A stretch of 15,063 nucleotides of DNA, from positions 1-15,063 of the forward strand of contig DPVV01000473.1 in assembly GCA_003526525.1 (NCBI GenBank), in the 5' to 3' direction. Position numbers and translations under genes: made by a program. How positions within the stretch are numbered: the first letter of the stretch is position 1; the number at the start of each line of letters is the position of its first letter. Origin of the DNA: Lachnoclostridium phytofermentans (lineage in GTDB: Bacteria; Bacillota; Clostridia; Lachnospirales; Lachnospiraceae). The notes under the pieces were generated by a model. That model ran no database searches and was not told the DNA's origin. It worked only from the letters and a program-made list of their open reading frames with translations. Below, piece by piece: positions 1 through 6,878 of this stretch.

Positions 1-364
1 CCCAGTGTTTGATACGAGTTTATTCCCTAAAGCATCGATTATAGAGCCTGTTTATGCACCAAATGGTGGTTATGTGTCTGAGATTCACACCGATGAAATA
101 GGTATGACTTCCCTGATTCTTGGCGGTGGACGTGAGACCAAAGAGAGTGAAATCGATTTAACAGTAGGTATGAAGATACATGCAAAAATCGGCGATGAGG
201 TAACGACTGAAACACCGATTGCTACCTTATATGCAAACGACCCAGAAAAATTAAGCGCGGCAAAGGAACGTTTCTTAAAAGCATATACGATTTCTAATGA
301 AAAAGTGAAGGCACCAAATCATATTCATGGAATAGTAACAAAGGACGGAGCAACTAAGTTCTAG
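1..364 (+). CDS. pdp: Pyrimidine-nucleoside phosphorylase, C-terminal part (5' end outside window)
   Basis: Catalyses reversible phosphorolysis of uridine, thymidine or deoxyuridine to the free base and (deoxy)ribose-1-phosphate, a cytosolic nucleoside-salvage step. The open frame runs in from the left edge (first full codon at base 2, no stop), so only about the last 120 residues are present; the GTG at base 5 is not a true start. What remains is the C-terminal domain of this family: a YVSEIHTDEIG stretch followed by a glycine-rich GGGRETKESEIDLTVG motif and a lipoyl-like hammerhead segment ending in PIATLYAND. These are close to the pattern I know from Firmicute Pdp. The catalytic and phosphate-binding domains lie outside. 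DeoA/thymidine phosphorylase is the alternative name; Firmicutes usually carry the broader-specificity Pdp. An intrinsic terminator follows 4 bases after the stop codon, so this gene ends its transcription unit. Confidence 0.88.
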   Translation, partial: PVFDTSLFPKASIIEPVYAPNGGYVSEIHTDEIGMTSLILGGGRETKESEIDLTVGMKIHAKIGDEVTTETPIATLYANDPEKLSAAKERFLKAYTISNEKVKAPNHIHGIVTKDGATKF

Positions 365-368
365 AGAG

Positions 369-412
369 AACTGCGGCGATTATCTTATTGTAAGGTACGC
401 CGCAGTTTCTTT
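369..412 (+). terminator. Intrinsic terminator after pyrimidine-nucleoside phosphorylase
   Basis: A perfect 10-bp stem, AACTGCGGCG (369-378) with CGCCGCAGTT (398-407), has a 19-nt loop and is followed by TCTTT. The GC-rich stem base plus T-rich tail starts only 4 bases past the stop codon. Confidence 0.85.
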
Positions 413-500
413 AAAGTAATATGAGTAGCTTTGATACGGGATATTTAATACCTGGAGAATGTATAAATCCTATATCAGTAACTCACTATGAAAAGATTTC

Positions 501-529
501 TTTATCAATAATGAATTGAGTTTTATGAT
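501..529 (+). promoter_or_regulatory. Weak candidate promoter for the ABC transporter operon
   Basis: The 232-base gap 413-644 holds no gene I can support and is very A+T rich. The best sigma-A-like pair I see is TTTATC (501-506), a 17-base spacer, and TATGAT (524-529). The -35 match is poor, so this is only a candidate. Closer to the gene, an A+T-rich partly palindromic stretch around 577-600, centred on ACTAGT, could be an operator; this is speculative. Confidence 0.25.
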
Positions 530-644
530 TCAAACAATATTTATAACAAGCGAAAATTGGTAAGGTATGAGATTTTTATATCTACTAGTATATTATATAG
601 TTAGAAGGTAGATAGCGGATAAGAAAAAGATTGGAGAAATAAGA

Positions 645-1349
645 ATGTCAGCTTATGTTGAATTAATCGATGTGAAAAAAACATATCAGATGGGAGATGT
701 CACGATTAAGGCGTCAGACGGAATCTCTTTTGAAATTGAAAAAGGTGAGTTTGTCGTAATCGTTGGACCAAGTGGTGCCGGAAAGACCACGGTACTTAAT
801 ATCTTAGGAGGAATGGATAGTTTGACCAGTGGTGATATTATCGTGGATGGCCAAAACATTAGTAAATTCAATAAGAAAAAGCTAACTACCTATCGTCGCG
901 ATGATATCGGATTCGTATTTCAATTCTATAATTTAGTACCAAATTTAACTGCCAAGGAAAATGTAGAACTTGCGCTACAGATATGTAAGGACCCACTAAA
1001 AGCAGAGGATGTATTAGCTGACGTAGGGCTTTCTAATCGACTAAACAATTTTCCTGCCCAGTTATCTGGAGGGGAGCAGCAGAGAGTTTCTATTGCTAGA
1101 GCACTCGCTAAAAATCCTAAATTATTATTATGCGATGAACCAACAGGTGCCTTGGATTATAATACAGGGAAAGCTATCCTAAAGTTATTACAAGATATGT
1201 GCAGAGAGCGTGGAATGACGGTTATTGTTATTACACACAATACTGCAATTGCTCCGATGGCAGACCGCCTTATCAGTATTCGTAATGGTAAGGTAAAGGA
1301 GATGAAAAAGATAGAACATCCGGTAGATGTTGAAACAATAGAGTGGTAG
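645..1349 (+). CDS. ABC transporter ATP-binding protein (MacB/LolD-type)
   Basis: Cytoplasmic ATPase subunit of an ABC system whose permease is the next gene. All nucleotide-binding motifs are intact: Walker A GPSGAGKT (residues 41-48), Q-loop glutamine about residue 93 in VFQFYNLVP, signature LSGGEQQR (140-147), Walker B LLLCDEPT (160-167, with D164 and E165) and the switch histidine in ITHN (H198). Length, 234 residues, is normal for a stand-alone subunit of the MacB/LolD/FtsE group. The start is ATG with GGAG at 633-636, 8 bases upstream. Partner permeases of this group use ATP hydrolysis for mechanotransmission across the membrane (peptide or antibiotic efflux, lipoprotein release, activation of wall hydrolases) rather than classic import. 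The substrate cannot be read from the sequence. The stop codon's last base is the first base of a hairpin repeat at 1349-1407. Confidence 0.93.
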   Translation: MSAYVELIDVKKTYQMGDVTIKASDGISFEIEKGEFVVIVGPSGAGKTTVLNILGGMDSLTSGDIIVDGQNISKFNKKKLTTYRRDDIGFVFQFYNLVPNLTAKENVELALQICKDPLKAEDVLADVGLSNRLNNFPAQLSGGEQQRVSIARALAKNPKLLLCDEPTGALDYNTGKAILKLLQDMCRERGMTVIVITHNTAIAPMADRLISIRNGKVKEMKKIEHPVDVETIEW

Positions 1350-1407
1350 TGTGAAGAGAATTTCTAAGGTGGCAAAAGACACCATAAGAAATTCTAAAAC
1401 TTCACAC
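1349..1407 (+). repeat. Hairpin repeat, copy 1 (intra-operon, after the ATPase gene)
   Basis: A 59-base imperfect palindrome. The outer arms GTGTGAAG (1349-1356) and CTTCACAC (1400-1407) pair perfectly, then AGAATTTCT (1357-1365) pairs with AGAAATTCT (1387-1395) past a bulged AAAA. The tip GGTG (1368-1371) pairs with CACC (1380-1383) around a GCAAAAGA loop. A second copy lies at 4326-4386. The last 23 bases are identical in both and the first 21 differ at one position. No T-run follows, so it is not a classic terminator. It may be a REP- or MITE-like dispersed element, or an mRNA stabilising or processing hairpin. Confidence 0.8.
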
Positions 1408-1476
1408 AGCCTACTGGGCGGGCATGTATAAGTAAGAAGAGGATTAAAAATATAAGTGCACAGGAATGGGGGTACT

Positions 1477-4320
1477 ATGAAGAAAAAAGCACTGCATAAA
1501 GATTTTAGAATTGAAATAAAGAAAACATGGACCAGATTCTTGTCAATTCTGTTAATAGTCGCATTAGGAGTAGCAATGTTTGCGGGCTTACGGGCTTGTA
1601 AAGATGATATGCTACAATCAGCAGACGAATATTATGACTCTACCAATTTAATGGATCTGCGTGTATTATCTACGCTTGGATTAACAGAAGATGATGTAGA
1701 AGCTATTAGCAAATTAGATGGAGTATCTGCGGTGGAGGGGGCATATTCGAAAGATGTATTGGTTCATTTGAAAGACTCCGACATTGTAGTTAAAACATAT
1801 TCTTTAAATGATAGAGTAAATAAAGCTAAATTAATAGAAGGACGTTTTCCAGAAAATAATTCCGAATGTTTGGTAGACACCTTATTATTAGATAGTACTG
1901 GTTATAAAGTAGGAGATACCATTACATTATCCTTGCCAGAAGGAGATTTAAAGGATGATCTTAAGGAGACTTCGCTAACCATCGTGGGGAGCTGTACGGA
2001 CTCTCGCTATATGTCATTTAGTAGAGGAAATGGAACAATTGGGGATGGGAAGATTAGTAGCTTTATTATCTTACCAAAGGAAAACTTTAAACAAGATGTG
2101 TATACAGAGCTTTATGTAACAGTAAAGGATGCTATGGAATTTAACTCCTATAGCAAGGAATATGAAGACCGTGTAAAAACTGTCCAAGAGAATATTGAAG
2201 CGATAACTAAGGAACGTGGAAGTATTCGCTATGAAGAAGTAACGAGAGAACCTAGGGAAGAATTAGAAAAAGGGGAGCAGGAGTTAGCAAAAGCAAAAAA
2301 AGACTTAAGACAAAAAGAGGAAGAAACCTATGCTAAGATTGAAAAAGGTAATTCATCTATAGAAGAAGCGCAAACAACACTCACTGCGGCAAAAGAAGAG
2401 CTAGAGAATAAGAAAGTTCTACTAAGTGCTACTTATCCGATAGAAGAAATAGACAAAATGTTCGCTCCAGAGGAAGCGAAATTAAAGGTATCAGAGGATG
2501 AACTAAAGAAACAAAAGGTTGTATTAGAGGAGCAAAGGGCAATTGCAAAAGAACAGTTTGCAAAAGCAAAAGAGGAGATAGCAGCAAATGAAATAACACT
2601 GCAAGAAGGAAGAGAAGAACTTGCCAAAATTGAACCTCCTACTTGGTATGTATTAAATCGTGATACCATCGAATCATTTGTTTCATATGAAATGGATGCT
2701 GACCGTATGGATGCGATTGCCAGGGTTTTCCCATCAATATTTTTCTTTGTTGCAGCACTCGTATGTCTTACAACAATGACTAGAATGGTGGATGAACAAC
2801 GTACTCAAATCGGTATCCTAAAGGCGCTTGGATATGGTAAGATGTCGATTGCAGGTAAATTTATTAAGTATGCACTATTTGCAACAGTTAGCGGTAGCAT
2901 TATTGGTGTCCTCATTGGACAGAAAATATTCCCTTATATCGTAATAAATGCATATCGGATCATGTATGATTCCTTACCAGTTATTTCAATACCTTATCGT
3001 CCATATTATGCAATCATGGCAGGTTCCTTTGCTGTATTATGTACAATGCTAGTAACCTTTATGGCATGTATGAAGGATTTAAAATCGGAGCCAGCACAGT
3101 TAATGCGTCCGATCGCTCCAAAGGCAGGAAGAAGAATCTTATTAGAACGTATCGGATTTATATGGAATCGTTTAAACTTTACAAAGAAGTCAACGCTACG
3201 TAATTTATTCCGATATAAGAAACGTTTCTATATGACAACGATTGGTATAGCAGGCTGTATGGCGTTAATAATTGTTGGGTTTGGTATCAGGGATTCTATT
3301 GGAGTAATGTCAGAATTGCAGTATACAGAGTTATTCCACCAAGATGCTTCGATTTCATTGACCGATAAAATTACGAAAGAAAATAGAGATTCGTTAATTC
3401 CAGAGATATTAGAGGATGATAGAGTTCTCAATGCTACTTCGATTTTAGATAAATCATTGAAGTTCTCAAATGGCAGTTTAAATCGCTCTGCTTCTCTATT
3501 GGTTGTTGAGAGCGGTAGCAATTATAACGAATTTTATACATTCCGTGATCGTATTACAAAAACGACATATCATCTAAACGAGGATGGAGTAATTATTACG
3601 GAAAAGCTCGCAAAGTTGCTTTCGTTATCGGTGGGAGATACCATAACAATTGAGATGGATAACTTTAATAAACAAAATGTGGTTGTTACTGCAATTTCAG
3701 AAAATTATATGGGACATTATGTGTTTATGACCTCAGATCTTTATCAGTCACTGTACGGGGAGGATCCATCTTATAATCAAATCCTATTGATAAATAAAAG
3801 CCATGCGACAGATTTTGAAGAAGGGTTATTTCGAGATCTTTTAGTAAAGTATAAAGATATCATGGCAATTTCATCGACAAACACATTTAACAACCATATT
3901 GACGATATGCTTTCAAGTTTAAATATCATTGTCTATGTACTAATTATCTGTGCTGGAATGCTAGCGTTTATTGTTTTATATAACCTAAGTAATATTAATA
4001 TCAATGAACGTAAACGTGAACTAGCTTCGTTAAAAGTTTTAGGTTTCTATGATGTTGAAGTGAATTCGTATGTAATGAAAGAAAATAACCTTCTAACTTT
4101 CATAGGAATGATATTTGGTGTATTTTTTGGTATTGTTCTTCATCGATATATCATCATTACATGTGAAGTGGATATGGTGATGTTTGGTCGTTTAATAAAA
4201 CCAATTAGCTTGATATTTAGTGCTGGAATTACGATGGTCTTTACTTTGGTAATCAGTCTTTTTATGTACTTTAAACTTAGGAAAATTGATATGATAGAAT
4301 CCTTAAAAAGTGTGGAATAA
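1477..4320 (+). CDS. Large FtsX/MacB-type ABC transporter permease with coiled-coil ectodomain
   Basis: Membrane subunit partnering the ATPase upstream. I prefer the ATG at 1477 (947 residues) over the in-frame GTG at 1456, because GGGGG at 1468-1472 lies just upstream of it and the protein then begins MKKKALHKDFRIEIKK, a typical cytoplasmic amphipathic lead-in. In order: TM1 about residues 21-38; a first extracellular MacB-periplasmic-core-like domain to about 250; a long charged, heptad-like coiled coil about 255-386 rich in E, K, A and Q; an FtsX core with three helices (about 414-433, 465-483, 510-530) containing the usual QIGILKALGYG turn. A second unit follows: TM near 585-603, a second ectodomain, and three C-terminal helices after about 825 with the matching ELASLKVLGF turn. 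It is thus a duplicated FtsX layout in one chain. Function is inferred only at family level: export or mechanotransmission, substrate unknown. Confidence 0.88.
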   Translation: MKKKALHKDFRIEIKKTWTRFLSILLIVALGVAMFAGLRACKDDMLQSADEYYDSTNLMDLRVLSTLGLTEDDVEAISKLDGVSAVEGAYSKDVLVHLKDSDIVVKTYSLNDRVNKAKLIEGRFPENNSECLVDTLLLDSTGYKVGDTITLSLPEGDLKDDLKETSLTIVGSCTDSRYMSFSRGNGTIGDGKISSFIILPKENFKQDVYTELYVTVKDAMEFNSYSKEYEDRVKTVQENIEAITKERGSIRYEEVTREPREELEKGEQELAKAKKDLRQKEEETYAKIEKGNSSIEEAQTTLTAAKEELENKKVLLSATYPIEEIDKMFAPEEAKLKVSEDELKKQKVVLEEQRAIAKEQFAKAKEEIAANEITLQEGREELAKIEPPTWYVLNRDTIESFVSYEMDADRMDAIARVFPSIFFFVAALVCLTTMTRMVDEQRTQIGILKALGYGKMSIAGKFIKYALFATVSGSIIGVLIGQKIFPYIVINAYRIMYDSLPVISIPYRPYYAIMAGSFAVLCTMLVTFMACMKDLKSEPAQLMRPIAPKAGRRILLERIGFIWNRLNFTKKSTLRNLFRYKKRFYMTTIGIAGCMALIIVGFGIRDSIGVMSELQYTELFHQDASISLTDKITKENRDSLIPEILEDDRVLNATSILDKSLKFSNGSLNRSASLLVVESGSNYNEFYTFRDRITKTTYHLNEDGVIITEKLAKLLSLSVGDTITIEMDNFNKQNVVVTAISENYMGHYVFMTSDLYQSLYGEDPSYNQILLINKSHATDFEEGLFRDLLVKYKDIMAISSTNTFNNHIDDMLSSLNIIVYVLIICAGMLAFIVLYNLSNININERKRELASLKVLGFYDVEVNSYVMKENNLLTFIGMIFGVFFGIVLHRYIIITCEVDMVMFGRLIKPISLIFSAGITMVFTLVISLFMYFKLRKIDMIESLKSVE

Positions 4321-4325
4321 GTGCA

Positions 4326-4386
4326 GTGTGAGGAGAATTTCTAAGGCGATAAAAGACGTCGCCTAAGAAATTCTAAAACTTCACAC
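4326..4386 (+). repeat. Hairpin repeat, copy 2 (after the permease gene)
   Basis: A 61-base palindrome homologous to 1349-1407, starting 5 bases after the permease stop. GTGTGAGG (4326-4333) pairs with CTTCACAC (4379-4386) with one G-T wobble; AGAATTTCT (4334-4342) pairs with AGAAATTCT (4366-4374); the tip GGCGA (4345-4349) pairs with TCGCC (4359-4363). Relative to copy 1 the tip shows a paired T-A to C-G change, and the arm is one A-T pair longer, so the fold has been kept while the sequence changed. AAAAGAC in the loop region is shared. Confidence 0.8.
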
Positions 4387-4388
4387 AA

Positions 4389-4432
4389 GAAGAATGAAAA
4401 TGAAATCCATTGGAATTTCATTTTTATTCTTC
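4389..4432 (+). terminator. Terminator closing the ABC transporter operon
   Basis: A long A+T-rich stem: GAAGAAT (4389-4395) pairs with ATTCTTC (4426-4432), then through a G-T wobble AAAATGAAAT (4397-4406) pairs with ATTTCATTTT (4415-4424). The 3' arm itself provides the T-rich tail. Because both arms are A- or T-rich it could work in either direction. It begins 2 bases after hairpin repeat copy 2. Confidence 0.6.
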
Positions 4433-4448
4433 CGGCATTCATGTATTG

Positions 4449-4476
4449 TTTGTGCCTGCGTCGTCCTCGGCACAAA
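4449..4476 (+). other. Leader hairpin with GC-rich loop
   Basis: TTTGTGCC (4449-4456) pairs perfectly with GGCACAAA (4469-4476) around a 12-nt loop rich in C and G. It lies in the 232-base gap between the ABC operon terminator and the BIG2 gene and belongs to no gene. There is no T-run, so it is not a terminator. It may be part of a structured leader or small RNA; function unknown. Confidence 0.45.
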
Positions 4477-4548
4477 TATCCAACTTACTAAGAAGGCATT
4501 CTTTTAAGTGTGCAAGAAAAAGATAAGCTGGGAGATGAAAATAGACAG

Positions 4549-4573
4549 AGAAATGAAAGATATAGTCATTTCT
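4549..4573 (+). other. Leader hairpin, A+T rich
   Basis: AGAAATGA (4549-4556) pairs perfectly with TCATTTCT (4566-4573) around a 9-nt loop. It stands between the hairpin at 4449-4476 and the terminator at 4607-4650. It could be chance in A+T-rich DNA, but three successive hairpins precede one start codon here. Confidence 0.35.
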
Positions 4574-4587
4574 TAACGAATTTTGAA

Positions 4588-4593
4588 TATGAT
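4588..4593 (+). promoter_or_regulatory. Candidate -10 element upstream of the BIG2 gene
   Basis: TATGAT matches 5 of 6 of the sigma-A -10 consensus. No convincing -35 box lies 16-18 bases upstream and there is no TGn extension, so support is weak. If used, transcription would begin near 4600, a few bases before the terminator hairpin at 4607. Confidence 0.27.
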
Positions 4594-4606
4594 AAATTAA
4601 ACAAGT

Positions 4607-4650
4607 AAAGGTGGAACAAAAGATATCAACTGTTGTTCCACCTTTTCTTT
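4607..4650 (+). terminator. Intrinsic terminator abutting the BIG2 ribosome binding site (attenuator candidate)
   Basis: A perfect 13-bp stem, AAAGGTGGAACAA (4607-4619) with TTGTTCCACCTTT (4633-4645), has a 13-nt loop and is followed by TCTTT (4646-4650). The ribosome binding site AAAGGAG starts at the very next base (4651). Upstream transcription is already stopped at 4389-4432, so this hairpin sits in the gene's own leader. It may be a conditional attenuator, or it may end a small upstream RNA. Confidence 0.8.
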
Positions 4651-4664
4651 AAAGGAGTATCTAT

Positions 4665-5258
4665 TTGAAGTCATCAGGAAAACTCGGGCCAATTATCATG
4701 CAATTGTTAGTTGTATTTGTAATATTTGCTATATTTTATAAGTTCATAATACCACGAACCTCAACATATTATCGGTATGTGTTTTATGAGCCGAGGATCG
4801 GGGTTTATCTAACCGAAAGAGATGTCGTAATGGTAAGCGGAGAAAGTTTTCGGCTTGGTGTAAGAACTGTAAATAAACGTTTGACTTTTTCTTCTACGGA
4901 TTTTAAGGTTGCATTTGTGAATAAACTTGGAAAAGTAACTGCCTACCAACCTGGATTGGCTTTTATTAATGTTAAGGTGGATGGGAAAGTGTTACGATGT
5001 CGTGTACGCGTGATTGAATTAAATTATACATCTTTAAACTTAACCGTCGATGAGTCTAAACGGTTAAATGTAAAGGGCGTATTATTATGGGAATCTTATA
5101 AGAGTAGCAATCCTTCGGTGGCAGAGGTATCATTTCGTGGAAACGTTGTTGCAAAATCTCCGGGGACTGCGGTTATCACTGCGAAAGCGAAAGGAAGAAG
5201 TATGGAATGTAAAGTAACTGTAACCGAAAAAGTGGAGGATGCTGAAAAGAAAAAGTAA
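4665..5258 (+). CDS. Membrane-anchored protein with two BIG2 (bacterial Ig-like) domains
   Basis: A 197-residue protein of unknown specific role. It has a short positively charged N-terminus, one membrane helix about residues 9-30 with no clear cleavage site, and two extracellular Ig-like repeats of the BIG2 family. Domain 1 is about residues 44-117, containing FSSTDFKVAFVNKLGKVTA; domain 2 is about 120-188, containing YKSSNPSVAEVSFRGNVVA and SPGTAVITAKAKG, the usual BIG2 signature. Each domain has one cysteine near its last strand (about C112 and C182). A charged KVEDAEKKK tail follows. The start is TTG, chosen because a perfect AAAGGAG (4651-4657) lies 7 bases upstream; the first in-frame ATG is inside the membrane helix. 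BIG2 domains are common in surface proteins that bind wall or other proteins. The next gene is a wall carboxypeptidase, so an envelope role is plausible but inferred. Confidence 0.85.
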   Translation: MKSSGKLGPIIMQLLVVFVIFAIFYKFIIPRTSTYYRYVFYEPRIGVYLTERDVVMVSGESFRLGVRTVNKRLTFSSTDFKVAFVNKLGKVTAYQPGLAFINVKVDGKVLRCRVRVIELNYTSLNLTVDESKRLNVKGVLLWESYKSSNPSVAEVSFRGNVVAKSPGTAVITAKAKGRSMECKVTVTEKVEDAEKKK

Positions 5259-5336
5259 ATATTCCTTGGGGAGTCTTTAGCATTTCATATGGAAAGAGTA
5301 TAAAAATGAGTTGGAAATAGTTTGGCTTACTAGGAT

Positions 5337-5365
5337 TTGAAAACTTACTCTGTACTTGTCATAAA
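5337..5365 (+). promoter_or_regulatory. Candidate sigma-A promoter for the first carboxypeptidase gene
   Basis: TTGAAA (5337-5342), a 17-base spacer, and CATAAA (5360-5365) preceded by TGT, giving an extended -10. Initiation would be near 5372, leaving a leader of about 48 bases before the ATG at 5420. A second option, TTGTCA at 5356 with TAAAAT at 5382, has a 20-base spacer and is less likely. Confidence 0.42.
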
Positions 5366-5419
5366 AATCTAAGAATTGGACTAAAATAGTAGTAATTAAT
5401 TGGAATGGATTAAACTATT

Positions 5420-6772
5420 ATGAGAGGATTTAATTATCATTGGTATAAGAAAGCAGTTGCCCTTCTTATTGTTTTTATGTTCTTTTTTCAAAGTGGTATA
5501 GGAGCATATGCATCTGATACAGACGTGGGAAATTCAGTGTCTGCGAATAAGGAAAAATCAAACGATACAGAGGATGGGAAGGTAATGGATACTGTAAATG
5601 ATGCAAATGTTGTTACAGAGACCGTCGAGTTCACGGGACCATTAGCGGAACAAATTAGGACTGATTTGGAAAAGGCTGCAGAAATAGTAGGAGATCTTAC
5701 CTTAACGAGTGAAGCCGTTGTTTTAATGGAGGGTTCTACTGGGCATATTATCTACTCTAAAAATGAAACAAAAGAATTACGTCCAGCAAGTATCACCAAG
5801 ATAATGACGTTACTATTAATTTTTGATGCACTTGATAGCGGACAAATTAAGATGACAGATCAGGTTTCTGTTAGCGAGCATGCTGCCTCTATGGGAGGTT
5901 CTCAAGTATTTCTTGAACCGTTTGAGACTCAAGATGTCGATACGATGATAAAATGTATATCAATCGCAAGTGCGAATGATGCCTCCGTTGCTATGGCTGA
6001 ATTTATAGCAGGTTCAGAGGAAGCCTTTGTTTCGAAAATGAATGAAAAAGCAAAAGCTCTTGGTATGAACCATACGAACTTTGTGAATTGTTATGGCCTT
6101 GACACCGACAACCATTATACCAGCGCACTTGATGTTGCCTTAATGAGTAGAGAGCTTATTATGAAACATCCGGAAATAAGTAACTATTCTACTGTATGGA
6201 TGGATAGGTTTGTTCATACCACAAAGCGTGGTCAGATTGAATTTGGCTTGAACAATACCAACAAACTAATTAAGTCCTATCAGGGGATTACTGGGTTAAA
6301 GACAGGTTCTACTGGATTAGCTAAGTATTGTCTTTCAGCAACAGCAAGAAGAGATGGGATGGATTTAATTGCGGTTATTATGGCGGCTCCGGATACTAAG
6401 ACCCGTTTTGCTGAGGCTGCTAAATTATTAAATTATGGATTTGCAAATTGTAGTATCTATACAGATAACGGAGAAGGGCTTGAAATTCCAGAAGTAGCGG
6501 TTAAGAAAGGAATTGAGGAAACGGTTGGAGGTAAGCTTGATACCAAGTTTTCTTATCTTTGCATGAAAGGAACAAATCCAGCGAATATAACGAAAGAGGT
6601 TAAGATGTCAGAATCATTAGAAGCACCGGTGAATATTACCGATGTGATTGGTGAAATTACATATTATTACGATGGAAAAGAAATTGGGAAATTGTCCATT
6701 ACAGCTGCAACTCCTGTAGGAAAAGCTGGTTATGGAGACTATTTTAAGAGATTGGTAAAGAAATATTTTTAA
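5420..6772 (+). CDS. Serine-type D-Ala-D-Ala carboxypeptidase (DacF-like, peptidase S11)
   Basis: Low-molecular-weight penicillin-binding protein that removes the terminal D-alanine from peptidoglycan stem peptides outside the membrane. All three active-site motifs are present: SITK (S124 nucleophile, K127), SAN (S184-N186) and KTG (K294-G296). The N-terminus has a signal peptide: YKK, a hydrophobic stretch about residues 11-24, and a likely cut after AYA at about residue 31. Residues 31-90 form a low-complexity acidic linker. The C-terminal part after about 345 resembles the PBP5 C-terminal beta domain and ends in a basic amphipathic segment, YFKRLVKKYF, probably the membrane anchor. The 450-residue length is typical. 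The ribosome binding site is weak (ATGGA ending 11 bases before ATG). A second paralogue lies at 9868-11160. B. subtilis DacF is the nearest name I can offer; exact orthology is unproven. Confidence 0.9.
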   Translation: MRGFNYHWYKKAVALLIVFMFFFQSGIGAYASDTDVGNSVSANKEKSNDTEDGKVMDTVNDANVVTETVEFTGPLAEQIRTDLEKAAEIVGDLTLTSEAVVLMEGSTGHIIYSKNETKELRPASITKIMTLLLIFDALDSGQIKMTDQVSVSEHAASMGGSQVFLEPFETQDVDTMIKCISIASANDASVAMAEFIAGSEEAFVSKMNEKAKALGMNHTNFVNCYGLDTDNHYTSALDVALMSRELIMKHPEISNYSTVWMDRFVHTTKRGQIEFGLNNTNKLIKSYQGITGLKTGSTGLAKYCLSATARRDGMDLIAVIMAAPDTKTRFAEAAKLLNYGFANCSIYTDNGEGLEIPEVAVKKGIEETVGGKLDTKFSYLCMKGTNPANITKEVKMSESLEAPVNITDVIGEITYYYDGKEIGKLSITAATPVGKAGYGDYFKRLVKKYF

Positions 6773-6804
6773 GACGGATTTTCCTAGGCGACAACCTAAG
6801 TTCA

Positions 6805-6813
6805 TGGTATAAT
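6805..6813 (+). promoter_or_regulatory. Extended -10 promoter upstream of the metallophosphoesterase-scpAB operon
   Basis: TGGTATAAT: a perfect TATAAT (6808-6813) with the TGn extension, 32 bases after the carboxypeptidase stop. No good -35 is visible 16-18 bases upstream, which extended -10 promoters tolerate. Initiation is expected near 6820, immediately before the hairpin at 6827-6871. Confidence 0.6.
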
Positions 6814-6826
6814 ATAGTTAGGATTT

Positions 6827-6878
6827 ATGCAAAATAGTTTTGTCGATGAATTGTGGCAAACTATTTTGCATATCTTTT
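6827..6878 (+). terminator. Intrinsic terminator between promoter and metallophosphoesterase gene
   Basis: A perfect 14-bp stem, ATGCAAAATAGTTT (6827-6840) with AAACTATTTTGCAT (6858-6871), is followed by ATCTTTT. It can end transcripts from the carboxypeptidase upstream. It also lies downstream of the TATAAT at 6808, so transcripts from that promoter must read through it to reach the gene at 6910. Attenuation or a short terminated RNA of about 55-60 nt is possible. Confidence 0.82.

Noticed and set aside
577..600. A+T-rich palindrome around ACTAGT as a regulator operator
   Set aside because: Only the central part pairs, mismatches appear quickly, and low-complexity A+T sequence gives such palindromes by chance; no regulator gene is adjacent.
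1349..1407. Hairpin after the ATPase gene as an intrinsic terminator
   Set aside because: No T-run follows the stem, the downstream permease is clearly the partner subunit, and the same hairpin recurs after the permease just ahead of a separate terminator.
1456..1476. GTG at 1456 as the permease start
   Set aside because: It adds only seven residues (MHRNGGT), has no ribosome binding site, and would bury the GGGGG stretch that serves the ATG at 1477.
4400..4507. A 35-codon + strand frame with three cysteines (CIVCAC) in the gap after the permease gene
   Set aside because: No proper ribosome binding site. Its first third is the terminator stem 4389-4432 and its middle is the hairpin 4449-4476, so the frame is better explained by those structures.
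4326..4650. The dense run of palindromes as a CRISPR array or integron attachment array
   Set aside because: The hairpins differ in sequence, spacing and size. There is no regular repeat-spacer pattern and no cas or integrase gene in the window.
5356..5387. TTGTCA with TAAAAT as promoter of the first carboxypeptidase gene
   Set aside because: The spacer is 20 bases, outside the usual range; TTGAAA/TGT-CATAAA with a 17-base spacer just upstream fits better.
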